In this document: one piece after another, positions 11,401 to 24,300 of the stretch
How the letters are laid out: every line of letters starts with the position of its first letter
How positions within the stretch are numbered: the stretch's first letter is position 1
NCBI RefSeq assembly: GCF_964340395.1
Contig: NC_135552.1
Span: 5,765,994 to 5,829,993 of the forward strand
Length of the DNA stretch: 64,000 bases
Source of the DNA: Glandiceps talaboti
Taxonomy: Eukaryota > Hemichordata > Enteropneusta > Spengelidae
Direction: 5' to 3'
Position numbers and translations under genes: made by a program
The notes under the pieces: model-generated
What the model was told of the DNA's origin: nothing
Databases searched by the model: none
The model's input: the letters and a program-made list of their open reading frames with translations, nothing else

Positions 11401-14400
11401 TGTACATACTTTTTCCAAACTTATGAAAACAATTGTTAGAGTTCTTTCAGTTTTAGAATATAGGAAGAGAAATTGCGCACGTGGTATTGATGTTATATTT
11501 TGGTAAATTGCATTGCATAATCTTTCTGTTGGCAAATGCTGAACAGAAACATCTGTGCTAGTAATTGTTAAAAATAAACAAGACTTTATTTTTAATTTTA
11601 TTTTTTCATCCATAGATTTGAGGCTTTACAGGGAAGGACCATTAAAGAAGACAAACAAGAAATCGTGGGAGTGTGTGTGTGTGACTGTAGATGATTGGCG
11701 CAATTTTTTAAAACAGTATCGCAAGACAACCAATCCACAAGAGAAAGAATTGTTTGATTACTTACAAAATGCCTTCTGGCATGTAGAAGGCCAATCAGAG
11801 GTGAGCTTATAGATTTGTCATATAGTATGTAGAAGGCCAATCAGAGGTGAGCTTATAGATTTGTCATATAGTATGTAGAAGGCCAATCAGAGGTGAGCTT
11901 ATAGATTTGTCATATAGTATGTAGAAGGCCAATCAGAGGTAAGCTTATAGATTTGTCATATAGCAAGTAGAAGGCCAATCAGAGGTAAGCTCTTGTAGTT
12001 TTGTCATATAGTATGTTGAGGGCCAATCAGTGGTGAGGTTATAGCTAGCTCTGTCATGTTGCATAAAGAAGGCCAATCAGAAGTAAGATTATTGCTTTGT
12101 CATTTGATTTGTAGAGGGCCAATCACAGGTAAGATCATAGCTCTGTCATGTAGTGTGTAGAGGGCAAATCACAGGTGAGATCATAGCTCTTTCATGTAGT
12201 GTGTAGAGGGCCAATCAGAGTTGAGATCATAGCTCTGTCTTGTAGTGTGTAGAGGGCCAATCAGAGTTGAGATCATAGCTCTGTCTTGTAGTGTGTAGAG
12301 GGCTAATCACAGGCAAGATCATAGCTCTGTCATGTAGTGTGTAGAGGGGTAATCAGAGTTGAGATCATAGCTCTGTCATGTAGTGTGTAGAGGGCCAATC
12401 ACAGGTTAGATCATAGCTCTGTCTTATAGTGTGTAGAGGGCCAATCACAGGTGAGATCATACATTATGTTGTATGTAGAGGGCCAATCAGAGATGAGATT
12501 ATAGCTCTTGTCATGTAGTATGTAGAAGGCCAATCAGAGATGAGATGAGATCATAATATTGTCATGCAAATTCTTTGTTTTAAGATATATGCATATATGA
12601 TATATACTATTACTATAGGTAAAAAAAGTCCCTCGCCAACAAGAACATTGAAACAATAGACTTCAGTACAAAAAATAATCACAAACATAAGATGACCAAA
12701 AAGCTGACAATGTACACTAGCCCCTGACTTAACAATAAGTATTGGATGCCATTAATATAGCTATCAAAACTAGTAATAAATAACATGGCCTTAGTAGTTG
12801 CTGACTTTTCAGTCGATTCACACTTTGCTAATCGCCACAGTAGAACAAAGAAAATACTTGAATTATAGTGAGAACAAAAACTTTCACTTCCCACAACAAG
12901 CTAGATTTGTAGGATTTCAAATACATCTAAATATCTCCTAATAAGAGTAAATTCATAGTTCTAAATGATAAGTCAATAATTCTTAAAATTGAAAACAGTA
13001 TCTTTTAATATTATATAACATTTTCACAAAATCCAAGGTGTGCGAAAGAAAAAGTTGGGAAAAAGGAAAGATTAATATAACAATACCTCAATCAGGCTAC
13101 CACAAGTACATTTCATTTTTTGACAAAGACTGAAAAAACATTTTCAATGGTTACCATAAACACAATCTCAAGGATGCACTTTTTGCACACACTTCACACA
13201 CAGGCTCCAGTATTAATTTGCATATATTGTACATATATTGTTGCTATGTTGTTTGTCTATACTCATGTATGCTATATATAAGCATATTTGCAAAATAAAA
13301 AAAATTATATATTGATAAAATTATATATTTATATGCTTTAGATATATAACCTAGCTCACCCAAATTTGAATATGTTTGATACTTTCTCCGTATTTCAATG
13401 ACGTAACACTTCTTTTTGTATATTTTCATCAATATTTTGCACTCTTTGTGATGTGTATTTACATACATCTAATTTTGTCTATGTTCATGTGTGATTTTAC
13501 TCACCTTGTGCTTAAGAAAGAGAAATAAAATTGGTTTCTATTGCCCTGATAGTAATGAATAGAAATGCCTTCTAGCAATTCATATTCGTGTGTAGCTTTG
13601 CAAACATGTTGAGGGTATGTAGGCATTGATTCGTCAAACGAGAAGGACAGGATATGATTCAGTTCTTACACGTTCTCAAAGCTGCCAAAGTACACGTGAT
13701 TGATGCGTCAAATGGGAAGTATGGAAGATAATTCAGTACCCTACTAGTTCATCTAATTTGCTGTACAGACAACACGTCATACTCTTGTCACACAGATTGT
13801 TTGAGTCGAAATCGTTAAATTTCATCTTTCAGGCGAATGACTGGGAAGAAGAGGCCGAAGTGCTTAAAAGAATGGAAGAAGAAGTAAGTGTTCCAGAAAT
13901 GTTTTATTTCCCCCCCCCCTCCCCCCCTCCTCCAATTACTGCCCTCAGGTCCTCGTTATGGTCTCAAGACTACAACACTCAGCTTAGAAGATCTACATTG
14001 TTTACAAGTTATAAATGGTGAAATTTTAACATTGATCTAAATTAATCTAGGATGGAGTATATTTTGAAGACATATATATGTATAAGAGTCAACCATTGAC
14101 TTCAGAAATTCAATGTTTACCCATTTCGGCATACTCATTGTGAGAGTAGTAGAGATTTATAACAACTTACATAGCGTTGTTACAGAACATTACAATCTAG
14201 GATATATGCGCAAGTGGTGATGTTCAATGAGTAGGTCTTTTTTGTCTGTTCTCAATGTCTTAAAGTGGCTATATGAATGAAGATTGGGTATTTATTTATA
14301 AACAAGGACTTGGCATATGTTGTTTCACATTGATTTTTCAAGTAGGAAGCCATGATGAAATTATTTTCTCAATTAAAAATCCAAAATAGATACCCAATCT

Positions 14401-17400
14401 TCATCCATATGACCACTTTAAGAGGTTTAAAACATCTTGTACAGCTTTCTTACACAACACTACAGTACTTAGTTTAAAATGTTGACTTCATAAATGTGTT
14501 TATATTTACTAGTTTATAATTGTTACAAAAGCCCCGGGGGGGGGGGGGGGAGGGGGGGTTATCTAATATTGTAATGAGTCTTTCGCTTGAGTGTGATAAA
14601 TGTTATTTCCCGCAAAGTTAGGGAGTGAAGGTTAGGTGTAGAAAAGTGATCAGAATAAGTTAGACCCCCTAACATAAGCTGGTTTGGACATTATCTTGTG
14701 ATAGCAAGCTATTCTGCGTATTTATCTAGAATGTACAACAGTGGACTGACTTCAGAAAAACATATAAACACAAAGCTAAGGAGCATGGGTTAGGTTTAGA
14801 ATAAGGATAGGAACAATGTTAGACCCCTAACATACCTGATTTGGTCATATAGTAAGATATTCTGCCTATTTAAATAGCTAGACTGTAGAATAGTGGACTC
14901 ACCTGACAAAACATATAAATATTGTAAAGCTAGGGAGTACAAGACAGGTTTAGGGATAAAGTTAGAACAACAACAACAACAACCCCCAACATAAACATGA
15001 TTTGGATAGTCAACAAGTGGCCATGGCTCAACATTTCATGCCTTGTGTGTGTTTTTGCTGAACTAGCTTAATTGCCACTCAAGATATTAAATTATGTAGA
15101 CTAAAAAATGAATCAATGTTCTCATAGAAAAAGGTAACACAGCTGTCAAACCATCTAGTAACTTCCCATACCCAGAGGGTGACATGAGAAATTACATGTA
15201 CAACTGACATGAGTTTCAGATGAGTAACAAGACACTGTAGGTCATCCATATAGTTGTAATATGTCATGTTTTCTGCCTGTAGCAGTGTTTGAACACACTG
15301 TTTAACACCATCAACTTGTGACTGCGCAAGTAACCATCAGACCTTTGGCAGTTTGATGAAAAAGTGTAAACAGAGAATTAATTTTATAAGATATTGTCAA
15401 ATATGGCATAGTAAATGTGATGTCCAAGGAATTTTGTCAATTTGTAATATAAAAGTCAAGAAGAAGTGTCGTTTTTACGTGGGCCTTGATATGTTTTGAA
15501 AAAAAATTTGCAGTTTGCAGATAACTGAAGAAGGAACATCCTGTCTAATACTCAGTACACTGTGTTTTGTCGTTATTTAAATCTTTACATTTGGTTTGAA
15601 ATATGGTTTATCGAGGGAAAAAAAATCATTTTTTTTTCATTTTTATCACACAGAAAGAAGATGTGATTTTGAATGAATCAAATCCCTTCGATTTTGATGA
15701 GGAGGAGGCGTTGATTTTGTCGCGAGAAACTGAAGCTTTCCATGCCAATGGCGGTCTCTTTACAAAGCATGAACTTAGTGTGAATGGAGGAGACATTTTT
15801 AATATCAACGGCCCTGACGAGGCCAAGGACATTGATGACAATGTTAGAAAGAAAAAACGAAAGAAAGATGAAAAGAGTTTTTCAGATGGGGAGTTTGGAG
15901 ATGAGGTTGAAAGTGAAAATGACACAGGGAACAAAGGTGAGATATTATGTCATTACAAAAGTGTACAAGTGTAGATTTGGCATTCTGCCAATGGATAAGC
16001 ATTCTGATTGGATACAAATTATGCAAATCTTATTCAATTTTCTAATGCTTCAGAACCCAGTACGAGAGAAGGATGTCCATGTTTGACAAAATATACATTG
16101 TTTTTATACACTTTTAGAGTGGCACACTCATTAACTATGGCATCATTTTCAGTGTACCAAAATTTTGATTCATGCATAAATTTAGGATGTGTATTTTTCA
16201 TAAGTTTTGATCGTCATTTTCATCTTTAACTTTCATACTTGGCAGGATATGTGAGGTAATTTTTGTTTGCCATTTCAATTTCAGTTACAAGGCATGTGAT
16301 ACACATAGCCAATCAAAACTACCCATGATGCCATTTTCAAGGTTTAATTAATTAACTGATGGGATGCTAGAATGTGTACTTCTTTATAATACGATGGGGG
16401 GGGGGGTACTTTATATTGTCTAAAATTAGTGTGGGATAAGAAAGTATACCTTTTCACTCAATGATCATATGCTCCTGTAATGTGTAATCAAAATGAAGAT
16501 TATTGGAAGCATCGAGTAGGTAACATTTAAAATGATGTATATTAGATGATGTAGCATTTCTGCTCATACTTTTTCAGTTCATCAAGGCTTACCGTTTGTT
16601 ATTAACAAAGATATGTTAATGAAACACCAAAAAGAAAATAGGCAGGAATAATAGAAATGACACCTGGTATGCAAATGAAGCATCAACTAATATGGCAGAA
16701 ATCAACATTGTGTGCTGTTAAAGCCTAATTTATTTCTCATGAACATAAAATATTTTCCCTGGGTTTAAAGGCCCTGGTTTCAATCCCAGGTTCTTACATT
16801 AGTGGTACCTAGCCTGTTTTAAGTTTCTCAGCGTTTTGTCATTATTTTATTCAGAAAATAAAGGGAATGTAACAAAAAGTTGCTAACTTAGATTTAGGGT
16901 TGTTAGTAGGTGTGGTTAGTGTGGATAGGGGAATAACTGTGTTGTGTTTTCCACTTGACGCTGTCATTTTGGGTCAACTTTTAATATACACTATGACTCT
17001 GTCACTCAACTCTTTTTCACTCCTAAATCGTAAATTTAATATTATCAAGGTCTTGAAAACCATTCACCTATGACAGTTCATGTTAGACTTGTGATTCTCT
17101 TGAAGACGGTAAGTAAGGTCTCAAGTAGTGACAACACATAAATCGGTAACTGGGCAATGATGGAAGTGCTTGATGTACAGTACGTTGTCACATGACCCAG
17201 TAATATGAACAACACAAGGTCAATAGGTCATGCTATACCATCAGCTGTTGTCTACACTGTATAAATCTTACAGCTTGCCTCTTGTCAGCCATGCAAAATG
17301 ACTTTTATGTTTCTACTCTACCAAAGATGTGATTTTGATTTGATTCTCAAAAAACAGTTAATGTATGAAAACTATAGAAATATAAATACATCGAACACCT

Positions 17401-20400
17401 CTTCAGTTATAGTTGTAGTCAGTGGAGAATATTTTTAGGAATTCAGTATGCTTAAAAAGAATGCAACTGCAGGAAATAAAGTTTTCAATGATCTGAACGT
17501 GTAGTCAGACAGATTTTACTGAAAATGTAGCTAAATCTGCTGGGGAAAGGGTGGACAGCGTATGTCAAAAGTGATCCATCACACATTGACAGGCGGTTCT
17601 AGTTGGTTATTTCATTCAGTTTACTACAAACACAACGTCCAGTTTGAAAGTAGGTGATGTGAGGGACGATAATGTCATTACATTTATACCAATGCTCCAG
17701 TAGCAAAAACTAATGCTGTTGTTGGTGGTGGTAAGAACTGAATGTTGTGCTAGAAAAAAGGCATTTGACTATACGATGGAGATGATTGAGATGATCGTAG
17801 TGTGTACATGTATAGGACTAGACTCCATCAATTACATCATGTACAATTGTCTGTGGAAAGAAACTACACTGAACAATGAATGAGGACCATATTTCAACTT
17901 GGCAGTCTTATGTAGCAGGGCCTAATTAGATAGATTTGCAGTTACTCAGAATTTATCAGTGAAAGTGATGCCATTTTAATGGCACTTTATTTTGGCACAA
18001 AAATTGTTTCAGCTAAATAAGCTAGAATAAGTTAAGCAGAAAAATATATCTGTTCACAGTATGGAATACAAAAATGAAGAAATCATGGAACAGTCAAAGC
18101 GATGCGAAAGTTTAACTGAATTATGTTATACTGGTTATCACTGGATTGTATTTCATTTATATAAGGTTAAGGTAGCTGCCACTTCATATTGTTTTCCTTG
18201 CAAGTGTAAATGACATGATTGTAAACTAAGCTATGTACATCTATGTGTATAGCAAGAGAAGCATTCTGACTGTCATTTTGTATTGATTTTGATAGCCCAG
18301 ACAATTGTACTCTCCCTATCTCATGTAGTCTAGCTGATACACTTGGTTTCTAATCATTTGTTCACCCTAAAGAGAGATCTTGAGATCGCAGTATGAATAA
18401 CATCAGACTACTTATCAGACTTACCTAGCTGTTGATTGAAAGGTAGGCTTGAGAGGGAAATACCACAACAAGTCCTTGGGCTAAGATTTTTAAGAAAACT
18501 AAATATTGAATTCATTCTATATGTAATCACTTCCTGTCTAAAATGGTAATAGTTTTTGTCAATACTTGTCAGGAAGTTCAAGTTATGTTATTGTTTTTAG
18601 TTGTACGTCAAACAACATGAATTCATATTTCTGTATATTTACTTTAGATGATAAAGAGAAACCTCTGTCCAGGGCAAAAAGGAAATGTGTCATGGCACGA
18701 CAGAATAAGAAAAAACAAGATTCTGAGTGGTGTTCTGATGTAGAGGAAGAAATGGAACCAAAGAAACCAGAAGTCAATGACACTAAAGGTAGGAAGTTCA
18801 GAGTTCACAGGTCAAAGGTAGTTCAAAATAGGCAGCCATCTTGTTTTCACCAATAATGAATTTAGTGTCTGGAAGAGTGTGGGGGGAGGTGAATGCTTGC
18901 CAATGTGACCGATAATCAAGGCAACACGATGGAAACAATATGGGTACTCAGAAAAATCAAAAGCGATAGACTAAGTTCATTTTTGCTAGTTATGCTATGT
19001 AGTATTTAGCCCCACTATTTAATTGTAGTATCACTGTGATGAAGACTGTTATCAGTTTCTATATTATTATCTTGACTAGTCAGGATATCAGTGTGGTCTC
19101 TGAGGTGTAAATCATAATTATACCATATAGGAACTAGACTAGGTTTATACAGGTGTGACTGAGGGCAAAGGATATGATCAGCACAACATGTATCAAATAC
19201 ACAGGCAGCCATACAATGTTCTGTAGTGTTAGAGTCAAGTTGACATGGCCTAATACTTACAAAATCTTGTAACTTCTTTTTCATTATCTTCCGTTACAGT
19301 AGTGTTAGAGTCAAGTTGACATAGCCTAATACTTACAAAATCTTGTAACTTCTTTTTGATTATCTCTCGTTACAGTAGTGTTAGAGCCAAGTCCAAGATT
19401 AATACCAACAGTTACAACAACAACAACCACCACAGTGCCACCAATAGGTCATCAGCAGCAAGTTTTTGTGTTCTCAACGTCGCTAGCAAACAGGGCAGCT
19501 GAAGCTGTACTCTCAGGGCAAACAGATTCTATCATTTCATTTCATCGGAGTCAAGCCGCAAAACGAAAATATCTACCAGTGGACAGTGTCAGTGTAAGTA
19601 TAGTCTTTATTGGTTAACCAGTAGTGCGTAAAATACAGCTAAAATGATGTAGGCTTGGTGTTTCACTCGTATGACATGACAATTCACACCCTTAGACAAC
19701 TTTTTAATGCAAAAGAAACAGTCACATGGGTGCTGTGCTCAGTTGGAATGTAGAAGTAGTCAAGTTAAAATGTTGATTATCAGTTAGAAAATAAACAGTT
19801 GCAGCCAATTAAAATCATCAAGTTCATGTGTAAAGTTTTCATTAGAAGCCTATTTCTAGTTCATTGTGGGAGAATAGCAATGCTTATCGGTGTTCAATAT
19901 GATTGGGCAAAGGATCCTGCTGTGTTTATTGTGTCTCTGTTACTGTTAGTCTAGAGTTGAAATATGTCTAGCTCTGTTTCAAAAATGTAATGTCTCAGGA
20001 GTAAAACACCAAGCCTACATCATATTTGCTATAAATGTTACACTATGCAGTCCCTGCTCCAGGTTGTACTGATTTGGCTCACTGAGCTAGTGAGAAAATT
20101 TTGAAATAGCTGTGAAGTGTCAAGTCATAGGTACATGTGAATTCATACCAAATATTGAATGCATGCTGTTCTATATCTTCATCACATTAGCTGTTGTACA
20201 GTACTTAAAATATGAATCAAAACATTCACAAATATTTTCATAATTTTTCTTACATTTGTGCAGGTATGTATTAATAATTATATCCAAATTTGTTGAAAAA
20301 TTAGCCAGAAAATACTGTTTAGTTCAGAGTTTTTTCACTACTTGTCCTCAATACAGTGACAGGTCCCCTGTATTCTCAGCTAACTGCAGAGAAATAGTGG

Positions 20401-21263
20401 AAATAATATAACTATGTAATGTTACCATGGTAATATAGCAAGACTGATAATTGGCTTCTTCTCTCTTACAGGAAATATCCAGGCGGCCATCTTTGACAAT
20501 GGAAAACTCGCAATCACCACTTATGCAAGATAAAATTCAGATGCAAACAATGTCACCCCACCCAGTTACAGAAACACAGCATCAGCAGCTACAACAACAA
20601 CAGCAGCAGTCATTTCAACACCAGCAGAAACAGCTACAGCAGCAAAAGCAGTTTCAGAACAAGCAGCACCAGTTGTTTCAAAATCGTCAAGAACAGCAGC
20701 AACAACAACTTAACCAGCAACAGCTGCAGCAGCAGCAGCAACAACAACAACAACAACAGAGAGTGAACTCACAAATGCTGAATTCTCAGACTGTACACCA
20801 CTTTCAACAGCAGCAGCAACAGCACCAACAGGGTCAACAACAGAAACAGGCACTGCAGCAGCAACAACAACAGCAACAGCAACAACAACCACAGCTTCAA
20901 CAACAAATGGGTTCTCCAATCACACCACAGCAAGCACAACAGATGCAGCAACAGCAACAGCAACCTCAAATGGGCAACCAACATATAATGATGCCACAGC
21001 ACCAACCTCAACAACCACTTGTGAGTGGTGGCATATCTCAGCTACAACAGCGATTGCAACAACCACTGCAGCCTCAACAAAAACAACAGCAGCAACAGCA
21101 ACCTGTTGAACAGTTTGTGCCTCCTCAAATGCCAGTGGACAATCCAATGAACAATCCTGAAACAGAAAACCTTGATCCAACTGCATTGTGGGAATCTCCT
21201 GCAACAAGGAAACCATCATGGCAATTGTCTCCTCAAATGGCAATGTCACCCCAACATATTCAA

Positions 21264-21320
<57 letters not shown>

Positions 21321-24300
21321 CAACAACAACAGCAGCAGCAGCAACAACAACAACAACAACATCATCATCAACAGCAACAACAACAGCATCAACAACAACT
21401 TCACATGCAGAGGGCGATGATGAGTCAAAGACCCCCATTTCCTTCACAACAGGATTTTCAAGCAGCAGGGATGGGCTTTCCTGGACAGCCCCAACCAACA
21501 CGAGGAATGAATCCTCACCATCCAAACATGGACATGTCACAAATGCCGCAACCTTTCTCCCCAAGTCATGTACATGGGTCAGGTGCACAGGGGCCAAAGG
21601 CAATTGATAATCCCACTCCTGAACAACTAAAGCATAGGCAAGAAAGCCTAAGGACTTTACAAGAAATGCAAAGGTGGTTATTTCCTGAGCAGCAACAGAG
21701 CTTTCCTCCTGGTGATAACATTGGTCTTAGTTCACCACCCCTTCCAAGTAACATGCACCCTCAATCACCGTCTCTGCGTTTAAATCAGAGTACAATATCG
21801 AGACCATCACCTTATGGACCAGGTATGATGTCACCACACAATACGATGACATCACAGCCTGATCTGATTCAGGCACTACAACAAGCATCGATGACATCAC
21901 CACAAAACATGCCACCTACACAGTTACCAGATGGGATGCAGTCACCATCACCGGTAGGAAGAATGCAGGCCCAACAGGAATGGGCAAAGTTGCAGCAGGA
22001 GTTTTATAATGCCAAAAAGAGACGGATGATGCAGCAACAGCAGCAGATTCAACAGGAACAAATGCGACAACAGATGCAACAAGCACAAATGGCTGGAATG
22101 ATTGGGGGCCCAGGTGGTCCCATGCCTGGAGAGCCAGTCCCAGGTGGACCGATGCCAGGTGGGCCTAACCCAGGTGGACCTATGCCAGGAGGACCTATGA
22201 CGGGAGGACCTATTTCTGGGGGCCCAATGTCAGGTGGACCAATACCAGGTGCACCGATACCAGCAGGTCAAGCAGATGGACTTATGAATTCTGCTTTGAA
22301 TCCACAACATATGCAAAGTCAAAGGATGCCCCCTCCACCGTACTATGCTCCACATTTGACGCAGAATCCTGCACAAAGACGGAGTAGTTTGTCTGGTCCT
22401 ATGCCTTCTCCAACATCACCTCATCTCCCCAAATCACCAGCACATTGGCCACCTCCTGCGCAGTCGTCTCCCAGACCAGCAAGTACAGGATCTTTACCGT
22501 CACAAGCTGTGCCTCAAGGAACATCTGTGCCTCAGAGAATGCCTTCACATGTGGGAGGACCATATCCTAACTCTGTTAGTGGACAGGCCTCAGGAATGAA
22601 CTCAAACACTCCTACAACAAAGGCACCATTTAGACATAATTTACCACCTTCAGCCATAGAAAAACAAGGAGGGAGACAGTATCCACAGCAGGAAGTTTCT
22701 CAGCCATTACCCCCATCTGGACCAACGCAAAGAAGATTTAACAACCCGACGAGCTCAGTTCAACCAGCTGTTGGCCAAGCAAAAGGACTTATGCATGATA
22801 GGGGTACAAAAGTTCCCACCACATCCACTGTTGTAGCCTCAGGACCTAATAGTGTCGGCAGTCCCATGTTGTCTTCCAACAAATCAGTTGAAGAATTAAG
22901 TCCTGTGTCATCAGCTTCAGTGACAAATAACAAAGTACCGCAACCAAGTCCTCAGCAACCAGGATCTGCATCAGCGGCTGCAGCATCAGCAGCTGCAGCT
23001 GCAGTTTCTGCTGCAGCTGCCACAGCAGCAGTTGGGACACCGAAAGCTTCTGAGGACATTGCCAGCTCAAATAGGCACCTTGTAAATTTCCCTCCAAGTG
23101 CACTGAATAGAGACAAAGCACCAAACTTTCCTCCAAGAGGAGAAGACTTTAATCAGTATGCATCAACATTCTATCAGAAGCCTAGTCTGGACAAACCAGC
23201 TAGCACTTCATCTCAAAAACTACAGCATTTTACACCACCAGTGTCTAACGTGCAAAAGCCGCAGACTGTGCCACCTCTCAGTCATCCTCCCCAACAACCA
23301 CCACCATCCCAACAGCAACAACAACAACAGCAACAACAACAACAGCAACAACAACAGCAACAACAACAACAACAACAACAACATCAACAACCACCGCTAC
23401 CACAACAGCTGCAGCAGCAGCCATCAATAATGCCTCCAATGTCAGTGGGAGGAGTGCCATCACAGCAGCAACCTGCATTGCCAAATATGAACAAGCCAAT
23501 GACTTATGTAGACAATAATATGGGTAGTCCGCTGAGACCCCTTACTAATATGGTCCATCCAAATCAAACAGGTACTATGCCCACACATTATCCAGGACCT
23601 GGGCAACTTCAAAGTCATCAACGAATGCCAACAGTACAATCACCCCAACTTTTGCAACAAGTGCAAAGTTCACAACCAATGTCATTGTTACAGAGTACTC
23701 AACAAGGATTTTCTCAGTCTTCAGCGTCTCGACCACAACCAACAATATCAGGTACTTCTACGTATATGTATGGTCCACAACCAACAATTTCACAGAGTAA
23801 CAGGGCTGGTACATCAACTGTTTCAAGTCAAAATTATGTACAGATGCAGCAACAACAACAACAGCAGCAACAACAGCAACAACAACAACAACAACAACAA
23901 CAACATGCTGCAAATCCTCCTCCCGTGCCTCTAAATCGTAGCAATCCTCCGACTTCAACGATGATTTCTCAACCAACAGGACTAGACTTTCCTCAATCGC
24001 AGTCACAGAGTTCTAATCCTTTACCTGGGTTTGAACCTCCATTGTTGCCTGATGGCAAAGGACCAAAACAAACTTTGCAATATTTTCCAAATCCAAATGC
24101 AGGAGGGCTCCCTCCTGGGGGAGGAGGTACAGCATCACAGCTGCAACTGCAATCGCAGCCACCACCGCTACCACCGCAACAACAGTTGTCACATCTGCAA
24201 CAGATACAGCAAATGTTGCCAAATACCAGGTACTCTAATATAAACACGAACATGCAGAGCATGAACCCAAACACTATGGCAATGAGTCCCACGTTATCCG

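Noticed and set aside
8388-15936. Calling the 5' exons a CECR2 or RSF1 orthologue
   Set aside because: Only the WHIM-type block is shared; there is no bromodomain or PHD finger, and the exons run in phase into BCL9.
20710-21603. Minus-strand frames rich in Val/Ala/Leu opposite the BCL9-like last exon
   Set aside because: They are mirror readings of CAG/CAA repeats in a clear plus-strand exon.
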